This document shows, one piece after another, positions 1 to 7,513 of a stretch of DNA of 42,784 bases. This DNA comes from Stenotrophobium sp050739895 (GTDB taxonomy: Bacteria > Pseudomonadota > Gammaproteobacteria > Nevskiales > Nevskiaceae). The stretch lies in the NCBI GenBank assembly GCA_050739895.1, contig JBOICK010000096.1, positions 1 to 42,784 of the forward strand. The letters run 5' to 3'. The notes beneath the pieces were generated by a model, which saw only the letters and a list, made by a program, of their open reading frames with translations, ran no database searches and was not told the origin of the DNA. Positions within the stretch are counted from its first letter, which is position 1. Every line of letters starts with the position of its first letter. A program made the position numbers and the translations under genes.

Positions 1-614
1 ACCAGTTGCAGCGAGTGGAGGCCGTAGAGCGTGGTCAGGCACAGGCTGTCCACGCCGCCGACGATGGCGGCGTCGCACAGCCCTGCCTGCATCGCGCGCT
101 GCGCCGACGCGAATACCTTGGCGCTGGACGAGCAGGCGGTGGCGATGGACAGGGCGACGCCCTGCAGTTGCAATGCGATGCGGACAAAATCGGCGGCGGA
201 AAAACAGTTCTGCGAGCCGCGATAATGGAACCACGCGGGTAGCGGCCCCTGTGCGGCATGGCGTTCGCGGTAGGCCAGTTCGGTGGCATGCACGCCGGCG
301 GTGCTGGTGCCGATGAACACGCCGATGCGATCCGCGCCGTGGCGCGCACGCAGCGCCTGCGCCGCCTCGATGAAACCGTCCTGCTGCAAGGCCAGCCACG
401 CCAGGCGGTTGTTGCGGCAATCCCATTCCGCGAATTCGGCAGGCAACGCCTGGTCGAGTTCGTGCACTTCGCCGATCCAGCAGGCCAATGTGCAGCTCTC
501 GAAGCTGCGATGACGCAGTCCGGTCATCTCCGCCTGCAACGCATTGAGCTGCGCGTCGCGGCCGGCGCCCAGCGCCGAGGTGACGGTGTAGTGGCTGATC
601 GCGAGCGGCCGCAT
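1..614 (-). CDS. Beta-ketoacyl-ACP synthase of aryl polyene cluster (partial, N-terminal part)
   Basis: About 204 residues can be read from an ATG at 614 before the frame leaves the window at base 1, so the C-terminal half is missing. The thiolase-fold nucleophile motif TACSSSAK places the active-site Cys near residue 161, preceded by a GVFIGTSTAG segment typical of KAS I/II enzymes. The catalytic histidines would lie off the window. The start shares one base with the upstream acyltransferase stop (TGATG), so it belongs to the minus-strand pigment operon. It should condense malonyl-ACP units onto the polyene chain, alone or paired with the ketosynthase at 14220. Whether it is a catalytic KS or a chain-length partner cannot be settled here, but the Cys is present. 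Confidence 0.88.
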   Translation of the reverse strand, partial: MRPLAISHYTVTSALGAGRDAQLNALQAEMTGLRHRSFESCTLACWIGEVHELDQALPAEFAEWDCRNNRLAWLALQQDGFIEAAQALRARHGADRIGVFIGTSTAGVHATELAYRERHAAQGPLPAWFHYRGSQNCFSAADFVRIALQLQGVALSIATACSSSAKVFASAQRAMQAGLCDAAIVGGVDSLCLTTLYGLHSLQL

Positions 615-1510
615 CAGGGCGTCCAGTAGTCGTAGAAATTGAACCAATTGTAGGGCGCGCTGCGCAGATGGTGTTCGAGCCGTGCGGCATATTGCTGTGC
701 ATGAGCCTGCAATGCTTGTTCACGGCCGACGCGCGGCATGGCCAGTTTCTCCGCCATCAGCTCGAAATGCACGTCGTAGCGATTGCCACCACGGTACAAA
801 CCGAATGCAAGAATCACCGGCACACCCAGAGTGCCGGCGAGGATCCACGGCGACGCCGGCATTCGCGCATTGCCGTCGAGGAAATCCACCGTCACCACGC
901 GCTCATCCTCGCGGTGGCGATCGGCCATCATGCCGACCATGCTGCCCTCGTCCAGCGCCTGCTTCAGCGCCAGCACCAGCGTCGGTCCGCGCTGCGTGGC
1001 GTCAATCACGGCACCCATCAACTCGGGGTTGAGCCGGCGCATGATGTTCATGAACATGCGGTTGTGCGCCATGTCCATCAGGATGCGCAGCGGCAGCTTG
1101 CGCTCGCTGAGGCCGTGGACGCGGAACACCTCGAAGCTGCCGACATGCGCCAGCAGCAGCAGACAGCCGCGGCCCTGCAGCGACAGGTCGTAGACCGCCT
1201 GCGGGCGGTCGATGCGGACATCGAAATCCCGCGCGTCGCCGCCGAGCAGGAAAAAGCGGTCCAGCGAAACGCTGGCGAAGACATGGAAATGCCGGGCCAT
1301 GTCGCGCCAGTCCGGCTCGCGGCCAAGCACGCGGCGCAGATAGTCGCGCGAAGCTTTTTTCGCCGCGCCGCCGGTGAGCAGGAAATAGCCGACGATCGGA
1401 TACAGCAGCAGCCGTGTGCAACGCCGCCCAACCGCGTGCGCGATCCACAGCAGCAGGCGCAGCATCAGCGGATTGCTGCGCTCGCGCTGCCGTTGCCAGT
1501 CGCCGCTCAT
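614..1510 (-). CDS. LpxL/HtrB-family lysophospholipid acyltransferase of pigment cluster
   Basis: A 298-residue protein with an N-terminal hydrophobic segment and the LPLAT signature HVGSFE (HX4E, His about 122, Glu about 127), a DRHRED segment further on, and a C-terminal YNWFNFYDYW. Family members transfer acyl groups from ACP to lipids at the inner membrane; here it probably attaches the aryl polyene chain to a lipid or sugar-lipid anchor. The start at 1510 is chosen because it makes an ATGA overlap with the upstream dehydratase stop; an in-frame extension to 1549 is possible. In several aryl polyene clusters this domain is fused to a glycosyltransferase (ApeJ-like); here the glycosyltransferase is a separate gene at 6755. 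Confidence 0.85.
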   Translation of the reverse strand: MSGDWQRQRERSNPLMLRLLLWIAHAVGRRCTRLLLYPIVGYFLLTGGAAKKASRDYLRRVLGREPDWRDMARHFHVFASVSLDRFFLLGGDARDFDVRIDRPQAVYDLSLQGRGCLLLLAHVGSFEVFRVHGLSERKLPLRILMDMAHNRMFMNIMRRLNPELMGAVIDATQRGPTLVLALKQALDEGSMVGMMADRHREDERVVTVDFLDGNARMPASPWILAGTLGVPVILAFGLYRGGNRYDVHFELMAEKLAMPRVGREQALQAHAQQYAARLEHHLRSAPYNWFNFYDYWTP

Positions 1511-1809
1511 GTCGCGATGCTGCCCTGCGCCAGCAATCGGCCCGCGCACTCGCAGCGGAAGCGCAGCGGTGCTGCGCCATCGCCGCCGCTGAAGATGATC
1601 TCCATGCGCTCACCGGGGCGCAGCGGGCTGATGAACTTGACGTTGGGGAATCCGCTGGCGGCAATACCGCGCCACTCGCGCAACGCGTCGGCGACCGCTT
1701 CCAGCAGCAGCACGCCGGGCACGATCGGATTGCCAGGGAAATGCCCGTCCAGCGCCGGATGGCTGGCGGCGATAACGACGCTGCTGCGAAATGTCTCCGG
1801 CTCATCCAT
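1507..1809 (-). CDS. FabZ-like hotdog dehydratase, pigment cluster
   Basis: About 100 residues. The segment HPALDGHFPGNPIVPGV matches the FabZ/FabA active-site helix region (GHFPGxPxxPGV), so it is a small single-hotdog protein. The likely role is dehydration of 3-hydroxyacyl-ACP intermediates during polyene extension. It is one of three hotdog dehydratase-type genes in the cluster (others at 6400 and 12879) and may act as a partner subunit. The start at 1809 lies inside the end of the upstream ligase gene (8-bp overlap) and the stop overlaps the next start by ATGA, a layout that supports translational coupling. Enoyl product and partner are inferred. Confidence 0.82.
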   Translation of the reverse strand: MDEPETFRSSVVIAASHPALDGHFPGNPIVPGVLLLEAVADALREWRGIAASGFPNVKFISPLRPGERMEIIFSGGDGAAPLRFRCECAGRLLAQGSIAT

Positions 1810-3079
1810 GCAGCAACTCCAGCAGCACCGCGCGCGGCAATTTGCCCAGCGCATCGCGCGGCAGGCGCTCGACCCTTCGCAGCGGCCGTGGCAGGAACAC
1901 CGGGTCAATCTGCGGCGCCAGCGCGGCGAGAATCTGGCTCTCGCGCAGGCCGGGCGCAACCACCAGCGCGGCGGGGCGCTCGCCGCCGTCTGGCACCAGC
2001 AGCACCGCATCGGCAACGCCGGGTATTGCCAGCAGCCGCTGCGTCAGGTCAGCGAGCGAGGCGCGCTTGCCGGCGACCTTGATCATGTCGGTGTCGCGGC
2101 CGAGCAGGTGAAACCGGCGCGCGTCGGCGATGTCGACGACATCGTTCAGCGGAATCGCCAGCGGCAGATGATCGCCCCTGATACAGGCACCGCCGTCGCA
2201 GGCCTCGATGCGCATGCCCGGATGCAGCTGCCACTGCGAAGTTTCGCGCGGGCGGCGCGTGGCCATGCTGCCGGCCTCGGTGCAGCCATAGATTTCCTGT
2301 AGCGGCGCTCCAAATTTATCTTCGGCCTGCGCGGCCAGTTCCGTGCTGAGCGGCGCGGTCGCGGAAATCATCAACCGAAGTTCCGGCAGTTGCACGCCCG
2401 CGCCGAGCAGGGCGCGCAAATGCACCGGCGTGGTGATCAGCAGACGCGGCGCCGGTACCGCGGCGAGTGCGGCGCGCACATCGGCGGGGAAAAACGGTTT
2501 GGCGTGGTGCGTGGCGCAGCCGGCAGCGAGCGCGAACATCACCGTGGCTTCCAGTCCGTACATGTGCTGCGGCGGCACCGTGCCGACGATATTGACCGTG
2601 TCTGCGCCAGGCATGAACACCTCACGCGCCAGTTGCGCGGTTGCGCACAGCACGCGCCAGCTCTTGGCATGCGGTTGCGGCGTGCCGGTGGTGCCGGAAG
2701 TGAAAGCGATCGCGGCGACATGATCGGCGGGAATCTGAGGCGACACCTCCGGTGCCGCACCAGCCTGCGGTTGCACTAGAGCATCGTTCAGGACATGGCT
2801 GTCTGGATACTGCTGCGACAGCGCCGTGATCGCCAGCGCCGCGCTGCTGGCCGGCAGCAGGCTGGTCTGGCCGCGCAGGCACGCCGCCGCCAGCGCCAGC
2901 ATGAAGCAGTAACGATCTTCGCAGAGGTTGATGGCGTAGCGGCCCGCCGGCAACGCGGCGGCGAGTGCCAGTGCCTCTGCGGCGAACTGGCCGTGCGTGA
3001 CCGGGCCATCACCGCGCCAGGCAAGGATTGCCTGCGGGTGATACCCGGCAATCAGCGGCAGCGTCTCGATGGCGTCCAT
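1802..3079 (-). CDS. AMP-dependent acyl/aryl-ACP ligase of pigment cluster
   Basis: About 425 residues of the ANL superfamily. The P-loop-like motif FTSGTTGTPQPHAKS, the YGCTEAG adenylate-binding motif and a C-terminal LPRDALGKLPR with the conserved lysine are all visible. It is shorter than typical acyl-CoA ligases (500-550 aa), as is usual for the compact ligases of aryl polyene loci (ApeH-like). The likely reaction is ATP-dependent activation of a hydroxybenzoate starter and loading onto one of the two cluster ACPs. The start at 3079 gives a TGATG overlap with the upstream membrane-protein stop; the longer open frame to 3604 overlaps that gene and is not used. Confidence 0.86.
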   Translation of the reverse strand: MDAIETLPLIAGYHPQAILAWRGDGPVTHGQFAAEALALAAALPAGRYAINLCEDRYCFMLALAAACLRGQTSLLPASSAALAITALSQQYPDSHVLNDALVQPQAGAAPEVSPQIPADHVAAIAFTSGTTGTPQPHAKSWRVLCATAQLAREVFMPGADTVNIVGTVPPQHMYGLEATVMFALAAGCATHHAKPFFPADVRAALAAVPAPRLLITTPVHLRALLGAGVQLPELRLMISATAPLSTELAAQAEDKFGAPLQEIYGCTEAGSMATRRPRETSQWQLHPGMRIEACDGGACIRGDHLPLAIPLNDVVDIADARRFHLLGRDTDMIKVAGKRASLADLTQRLLAIPGVADAVLLVPDGGERPAALVVAPGLRESQILAALAPQIDPVFLPRPLRRVERLPRDALGKLPRAVLLELLHG

Positions 3080-3675
3080 CACAGCTTGCGGTAGTTGATA
3101 CGGGCAACATCGCGCACGTAGCTGACGAATCCGGCGTGCGGCAGACGGCGGTAACGGATGCGGCGGTACAGGTATTCCAGCGGAAACAGCGCGGCGAGAA
3201 TCAGGTAATTGATGAAGTTGGTGAACAGTGACCACAGCGGCAGCGGCGCAAATATCGCCAACATGATCGAGAGCAGGCCGATGCCGGCCAGCGCCAGCGT
3301 CCACAGTTCGGTCACGTGGCGGGTGTAGGTCACCAGTTCGGGCGGCAGTTCGTCGCTGCGCGTCGCGCGCGCGATGCGGGTGATCAGCGGCGTCTGCCCG
3401 GCTTGCAGGCTGCGGCCGAAGAACCACGCGCTGACCGCCGGCAGCAGCACCGGCGGCAGGAACAGCGCATATTTGCCGCCGCCGCTGCGCGCCAGCAGAT
3501 AGAGCAGCGCCGCCAGCACGGCAAACAACAGCCAGCTGCGCAGGCGCGCATGCCGCAATCCGCCGTAGAGCGGCACTGCCGCCAGACAGCACAGCGCCAG
3601 CCACTGCAGCAGCGGCTGGTGCAACAGCACCGCCAGATGAACCAGGATCGGGTAGGCGAGGATCAGGACCGGCAT
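3079..3675 (-). CDS. Aryl polyene cluster membrane protein (COG4648-like)
   Basis: A 198-residue integral membrane protein with several hydrophobic segments, two near the N-terminus, one around residues 70-90 and two between about 125 and 165, followed by a basic tail rich in Arg and Tyr. Proteins of this size and topology lie between the ACP and ligase genes in many aryl polyene clusters (ApeG-like position) and have no proven activity. It follows the ACP gene by 18 bases and overlaps the ligase start, so it is co-transcribed. A role in anchoring the synthase complex or in pigment transfer at the inner membrane is plausible but only inferred from context. Confidence 0.75.
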   Translation of the reverse strand: MPVLILAYPILVHLAVLLHQPLLQWLALCCLAAVPLYGGLRHARLRSWLLFAVLAALLYLLARSGGGKYALFLPPVLLPAVSAWFFGRSLQAGQTPLITRIARATRSDELPPELVTYTRHVTELWTLALAGIGLLSIMLAIFAPLPLWSLFTNFINYLILAALFPLEYLYRRIRYRRLPHAGFVSYVRDVARINYRKL

Positions 3676-3693
3676 GGGCCCACCCGGGGCGCG

Positions 3694-3975
3694 CTATTTC
3701 GCAGCGCGTTTCTGCTGCACGTAGGCGCTGAGCGCGCGCAGCGAGGCGAAGGATTTACGCGTGGCCTCGTCGTCGGATTTCATCTCGACGCCGTATTTCT
3801 GGCTGATCGCCAGCGAGATTTCGAGTGCGTCGATCGAGTCCAGCCCTAGGCTGCCGTCGGTCTGGCCGAATAGCGCGGCGTCGGGCGCGATGCCGTCCGG
3901 CACGACGCTGTCCAGGCCCAGCGCCTGCACCAGCAATTGCGCCATCGCGATTTCTTCCGCGGTCTGTGCGGACAT
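3694..3975 (-). CDS. Acyl carrier protein, pigment cluster (first of two)
   Basis: A 93-residue acidic carrier protein. The phosphopantetheine attachment motif GLDSIDALE puts the modified Ser at about residue 47. The start at 3975 has a GGGGAA Shine-Dalgarno stretch about 6 bases upstream; the frame stays open to 4080 but that extension would run into the dyad repeat at 4071 and is unlikely to be translated. It is the first gene of the minus-strand arm and diverges from the chorismatase gene. It probably carries either the starter or the growing polyene; the second ACP at 6095 would take the other role, as in aryl polyene systems with an ApeE/ApeF pair. Confidence 0.88.
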   Translation of the reverse strand: MSAQTAEEIAMAQLLVQALGLDSVVPDGIAPDAALFGQTDGSLGLDSIDALEISLAISQKYGVEMKSDDEATRKSFASLRALSAYVQQKRAAK

Positions 3976-4212
3976 AAGCTGTTCCCCTGATCGTGGTGCC
4001 ACGGGTGCGCCGTGCAGAGCGGCGGCGGCATGGTTAAGATTTGTCATAAATTCTCGCACGAAAGCGCTGCCCGCTGTCACGCTTTTGCGATCATTGTCTG
4101 TGATAAAATAAATGCTATATTTATAAATGAACTATAATATAAAACATGCTCGCCCGGCATTGTGGCGACAGCGGATGGCCGCTGCGACAGCCCGCGCCGC
4201 GTTGCTGAACGC
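3976..4212. promoter_or_regulatory. Divergent intergenic region of pigment cluster
   Basis: This 237-base gap separates the two arms of the pigment cluster and must hold the promoters for both. It contains dyad element 1 (4071-4174), whose AT-rich core includes a perfect TATAAT at 4133-4138 that could serve the plus-strand arm. I see no convincing -35 at the ideal distance, and the sequence is so AT-rich that several -10-like matches are expected on both strands. Calling the core a promoter is inference. Confidence 0.4.
4071..4174. repeat. Dyad AT-rich intergenic element, copy 1
   Basis: This copy is 104 bp. Outer boxes are CCGCTGT (4071-4077) and ACAGCGG (4168-4174); adding one base inside gives an 8-bp perfect inverted repeat CCGCTGTC/GACAGCGG. 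Inner boxes are GTGAT (4100-4104) and AAAAC (4141-4145), each one mismatch from GTTAT/ATAAC, spanning 46 bp. The core between the inner boxes is almost all A/T. It sits between two divergently transcribed pigment operons, so its core may double as promoter DNA. Confidence 0.85.
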
Positions 4213-5223
4213 ATGACCGCGCCCAGGCTACCGGCGGTGAATTGCCCTTACGCGCTGCGCCATGTCGGCGCCGCCGAGGCGCTGCCGGACGCACACACGC
4301 TGGCCTGCGTGCGCTACGGCCGGGGACTGGCGCCGCATGCCGATCCGCGCGTGATCGATGTGGGCCTGGAGCCGCTGGGCGAAGCACACGCGCAGCTGTG
4401 GCAGAGCGAGTTGCCGGTGCAGAGCGGTCGCGACGATGGCATCGGCTACGCGCATAACAACGAAGTCATGTTCGGCAGCCTGCGTCTGGAAGAGCCGGAA
4501 CTGGCGCACATGGATCACGCCGCGTTCCGCGCCTATGTGCGGATGGACCGGCTGATGCAGAAACGCGGCTATCCGTGCTGGCTGCGGGTGTGGATCTACA
4601 TGGCCGACATCACGCAGGGCGAGGGCGACGCCGAGCGCTACCGCCAGTTCAGCCTCGGCCGTCACCGCGCGCTGTCGCTCAAACCCGGCTTCGAACTCAA
4701 TCTGCCCGCCGCCACCGCCATCGGCAGCCACGACAGCGGCCTGGTGATTTACTTCATCGCTGCAAAATCGCCGGGTGTGCAGGTGGAGAATCCGCGCCAG
4801 GTCAGCGCCTTCCGCTACCCGCGCGAATACGGCCCGCGCAGTCCGAGTTTTTCGCGCGCCACGCTCAAGCACTGGGCCGATACCACGCACCTCTACGTCT
4901 CCGGCACCGCCAGCATCGTCGGCCACGAAAGCCGCCATCAGGGCGACCCGGCGCGGCAGCTGCAGGAAGTCCGCGACAATATCCGCGCGCTGGCGCAGAA
5001 CGCGCTGGGCGCGCAAGACAAAGGCCGCGACTTGGCCGACTGCCGGCCGCTGGCACTCAACCTCTACCTGCGCGACCGCCAGATGATGGAAGCTTTGCGG
5101 CCACTGTTGCCACAACTGTTCGGTGCCGACACGCCGATCCTGTGCCTGGAAGGCGACATCTGCCGCAAGGACCTGCTGCTGGAAGTCGAAGGGATTTATG
5201 CCCTGCGCGGCGGCGCGGCATGA
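4213..5223 (+). CDS. xanB2: XanB2-like chorismatase (hydroxybenzoate synthase)
   Basis: About 336 residues matching the chorismatase family (FkbO/Hyg5/XanB2), often labelled pteridine-dependent deoxygenase. Visible landmarks are an AHNNEVMFGS segment in the N-terminal domain, LYVSGTASIVGHES in the middle and the C-terminal CRKDLLLEVEG with family-conserved Arg and Glu. XanB2 of Xanthomonas cleaves chorismate to pyruvate plus 3- and 4-hydroxybenzoate, supplying the xanthomonadin starter and a ubiquinone precursor. As first gene of the plus-strand arm it would provide the aryl head group, which the ligase at 1802 could then activate. The ATG at 4213 is preferred to a GTG at 4162, which lies inside dyad element 1. 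Product regiochemistry cannot be read from sequence. Confidence 0.85.
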   Translation: MTAPRLPAVNCPYALRHVGAAEALPDAHTLACVRYGRGLAPHADPRVIDVGLEPLGEAHAQLWQSELPVQSGRDDGIGYAHNNEVMFGSLRLEEPELAHMDHAAFRAYVRMDRLMQKRGYPCWLRVWIYMADITQGEGDAERYRQFSLGRHRALSLKPGFELNLPAATAIGSHDSGLVIYFIAAKSPGVQVENPRQVSAFRYPREYGPRSPSFSRATLKHWADTTHLYVSGTASIVGHESRHQGDPARQLQEVRDNIRALAQNALGAQDKGRDLADCRPLALNLYLRDRQMMEALRPLLPQLFGADTPILCLEGDICRKDLLLEVEGIYALRGGAA

Positions 5224-6047
5224 AAGCCCTGGCGGCGCGGCTCAACTACGGCTGGCGCGTGATTGCCACCGGCCTGAGCTTTGCGCTGTTCGGCATCGGC
5301 GGCATCCTGCTGTCGCTGACGCTGTTCCCGCTGGCGCGGCTGTTGTCCGCGAACTCCGATACCACGCGGCGGCGAACGCAGTTCATCATGCACGCCAGCT
5401 GGCGCGTCTTCATCGGTTTCATGAAATACGCCGGCATCCTCAGCTGGGAACTGCGCGGCGGCGAACGCCTGCGGCAGCCGGGCCGGCTGATCGTGTGCAA
5501 CCACCCGAGCCTGCTCGATGTGGTGTTCATGATCTCGTTCATGCCGAGGGTCGATTGCATCGTCAAAACCGCGATCCTGCGCAATCCGTTCATGCGCTGG
5601 CCCGCGGCCTGGGCCGGCTATGTCGCCAGCGACGATCCCGAAGCGCTGGTCGAGGCCTGCGCACAGCGGCTGCGCATGGGCCACTCGCTGCTGGTGTTCC
5701 CGGAGGGCACGCGCAGCCGCCCCGCCGAGTTGATCCACCTGAAACGCGGCGCGGCGCAGATCGCGCTGGCGGCGAACGCCGAGGTGCTGCCGGTGACGCT
5801 GACCGTGGTGCCCACCACCCTGACCAAGGGCAGGCTGTGGTATCACATCCCGCCACGACGCTTCCATGTCACCGTCAGTGTCGGCGAAGCCCTGCGTCCA
5901 GCCGATTTCCAGCCTCAAGGCACCAGCCGGACGCTGGCCGCGCGTCGCCTCACCGGACATCTGGAGCGCCATTTCACCGCACAGGTGGCGCAACTGACCG
6001 CCGAACAGGCCGCCAATCGCCGCAGCCGCAAGCTCTTGGCCTTATAA
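5220..6047 (+). CDS. PlsC-type 1-acylglycerol-3-phosphate acyltransferase family protein
   Basis: A 275-residue protein with a hydrophobic N-terminal segment (about residues 15-42), the HX4D motif NHPSLLD (His 95, Asp 100) and the second block FPEGTRS near residue 160. These are the catalytic and substrate-binding motifs of the PlsC family. It starts by ATGA overlap with the chorismatase. Xanthomonadin and other aryl polyene clusters carry a similar gene, thought to esterify the polyene onto a glycerol- or sugar-phosphate lipid. It belongs to a different family from the LpxL-like acyltransferase at 614, so the cluster encodes two chemically distinct acyl transfers. Confidence 0.87.
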   Translation: MKALAARLNYGWRVIATGLSFALFGIGGILLSLTLFPLARLLSANSDTTRRRTQFIMHASWRVFIGFMKYAGILSWELRGGERLRQPGRLIVCNHPSLLDVVFMISFMPRVDCIVKTAILRNPFMRWPAAWAGYVASDDPEALVEACAQRLRMGHSLLVFPEGTRSRPAELIHLKRGAAQIALAANAEVLPVTLTVVPTTLTKGRLWYHIPPRRFHVTVSVGEALRPADFQPQGTSRTLAARRLTGHLERHFTAQVAQLTAEQAANRRSRKLLAL

Positions 6048-6094
6048 TTGCGAAAGGGCGGACGCTTGGGGAATTCAGGGGATTTGGGGAACAC

Positions 6095-6355
6095 ATGCAG
6101 AGTCGGGAAGAAATCTATTCAAGCCTGCGCGATATCCTGGTGGAACTGTTCGAGATCGATCCGGCGAAAATCACGCCGGAGGCCAATCTCTACCAGGACC
6201 TGGAGATCGACAGCATCGACGCGGTCGATCTGGTGATCAAGCTCAAGGAAGTCACCGGCAGGAAGATGCAGGCCGAGGAATTCAAGCAGGTGCGCACGGT
6301 TGACGACGTCGTCAACGCGGTCTACGAACTGCTCCATACCGCACCCGCAGTCTGA
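6095..6355 (+). CDS. Acyl carrier protein, pigment cluster (second)
   Basis: An 86-residue ACP with the attachment motif DLEIDSIDAVDL (Ser about 40) and a typical three-helix acidic composition. The start at 6095 follows a GGGGAA stretch a few bases upstream; 47 bases separate it from the acyltransferase stop, one of the few non-overlapping junctions in this arm. It resembles the ApeF-type carrier that pairs with the first ACP (3694). Sequence difference between the two suggests separate partner recognition, but which one loads the aryl starter is not visible. Confidence 0.9.
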   Translation: MQSREEIYSSLRDILVELFEIDPAKITPEANLYQDLEIDSIDAVDLVIKLKEVTGRKMQAEEFKQVRTVDDVVNAVYELLHTAPAV

Positions 6356-6399
6356 GTGGCCGCGCAAGCTCTCCTCGATCTTCAGGACGGGCACTGACC

Positions 6400-6753
6400 A
6401 TGCACATGCAGCGCGCGCCGCAGGTGCTGTCCAGTCACCGCTCCGGCGCCAGCGTGGCGATACAGTTGCTGATTCCCGTCGACCTGATCCATTTTCACGG
6501 CCACTTCGCTGAACTGCCGCTGTTGCCGGGCGTGGTGCAGGTGGACTGGGCGATCCGTTTCGGTCGCGAACATTTCGACCTGCCGGCCGACTTCCAGCGG
6601 CTGTCGGCGCTGAAATTCATGCGCGTGATCCGGCCCGGCGCGATGCTGGACCTGAGGCTGGAACTTGCCGCGCCCGGTGAACTGCGTTTCCGCTATCTCG
6701 AAGGCGCGCAGACCTGCTCCTCCGGCCGCCTGTTTTTCCGCGGCGGCGCCTGA
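6400..6753 (+). CDS. ApeI-like hotdog dehydratase
   Basis: A 117-residue single-hotdog protein. The motif HFHGHFAELPLLPGVVQVDWA matches the ApeI/FabA-like dehydratase active-site helix, with the GHF and PGV elements in place. The likely reaction is removal of water from 3-hydroxyacyl-ACP in each extension cycle. ApeI-type proteins have been reported to work as a heteromer with an ApeP-type partner, which here would be the gene at 12879. It begins 44 bases after ACP2 and ends just before the glycosyltransferase start. Confidence 0.82.
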   Translation: MHMQRAPQVLSSHRSGASVAIQLLIPVDLIHFHGHFAELPLLPGVVQVDWAIRFGREHFDLPADFQRLSALKFMRVIRPGAMLDLRLELAAPGELRFRYLEGAQTCSSGRLFFRGGA

Positions 6754-6754
6754 G

Positions 6755-7513
6755 ATGGCAGCGTCATTCAATCCCTGCATCGTGGTGCCGTTCTACAACC
6801 ATGAGCACGCCATCGCCGCCACCGTCGCCGCACTGCGGCCGCTGGGCCTGCGCTGCTGGCTGGTGGATGACGGCAGCGATGCACGCTGCGCGGCGCTGCT
6901 GGATGCGCTGGCGACGCACGAAGCCGCGTGGCTGCAACTGATTCGTTACCAGCCGAACCAGGGCAAGGGCCAGGCGGTGATGAGCGGTTGCGCCGCGGCT
7001 TATGCGCAGGGCCATACCCACGCCGTGCAGGTCGACGCCGACGGCCAGCACGATGTCGCCGATATCCCGAAACTGCTGGCGCTGGCGGCCGCCAATCCGC
7101 AGGCGCTGGTCACCGGCGTGCCGGTCTACGACGCCTCGGTGCCGCGTGGCCGGCTCTATGGTCGCTACATCACGCATTTCTGGGTATGGCTGCACACCTG
7201 GTCTTTCCAGATCCAGGATTCGATGTGCGGCTTCCGGGTTTATCCGTTGCGCGAGTCGCTGGCGCTATGGAACAGCGAGCGTGTTGGCAGGCGCATGGAT
7301 TTCGACACCGACATCATGGTGCGGCTGTGGTGGCGCGGCACACCGGTGCTGTCGCTGCCGACGCGCGTGACCTATCCGCTGGACGGCGTTTCGCATTTCC
7401 ACATGCTGCGCGACAACCTGCGCATCTCGTGGATGCACACGCGCCTGTTCTGCGGCATGCTGCTGCGCATGCCGCGGCTGCTGCGCCGCCGCTTTTCCGG
7501 AAAACCCGCATGA
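6755..7513 (+). CDS. Family 2 glycosyltransferase, pigment cluster
   Basis: A 252-residue GT-A fold glycosyltransferase. N-terminal IVVPFYNHEHAI and WLVDDGSD form the nucleotide-sugar binding region, and VDADGQHD (about residues 93-100) supplies the DxD-type metal site; RMDFDTDIMVRLWW resembles the acceptor-side motif of dolichol-phosphate-mannose-synthase-like enzymes. It is soluble-looking with a basic C-terminus that may contact the membrane. In many aryl polyene clusters the glycosyltransferase and acyltransferase are one protein (ApeJ-like); here they are split, the acyltransferase lying at 614 on the other strand. The likely role is glycosylation of the lipid anchor. Substrate unknown. 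Confidence 0.87.
   Translation: MAASFNPCIVVPFYNHEHAIAATVAALRPLGLRCWLVDDGSDARCAALLDALATHEAAWLQLIRYQPNQGKGQAVMSGCAAAYAQGHTHAVQVDADGQHDVADIPKLLALAAANPQALVTGVPVYDASVPRGRLYGRYITHFWVWLHTWSFQIQDSMCGFRVYPLRESLALWNSERVGRRMDFDTDIMVRLWWRGTPVLSLPTRVTYPLDGVSHFHMLRDNLRISWMHTRLFCGMLLRMPRLLRRRFSGKPA

Noticed and set aside
668..2302. 544-codon open frame on the plus strand opposite the pigment genes
   Set aside because: The minus-strand frames here encode clear acyltransferase, dehydratase and ligase motifs; the plus frame has no recognisable domain and is a shadow of GC-rich codon use.
3976..4080. N-terminal extension of the first ACP to a GTG at 4080
   Set aside because: It would start inside dyad element 1 and lacks a ribosome site; the ATG at 3975 has one and gives a normal ACP length.
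4071..4174. Integron attC site interpretation of the dyad elements
   Set aside because: attC sites have RYYYAAC at the left and GTTRRRY at the right with a foldable stem; here GTT is on the left, AAC on the right, interiors are not self-complementary, and no integrase or cassette pattern is present.
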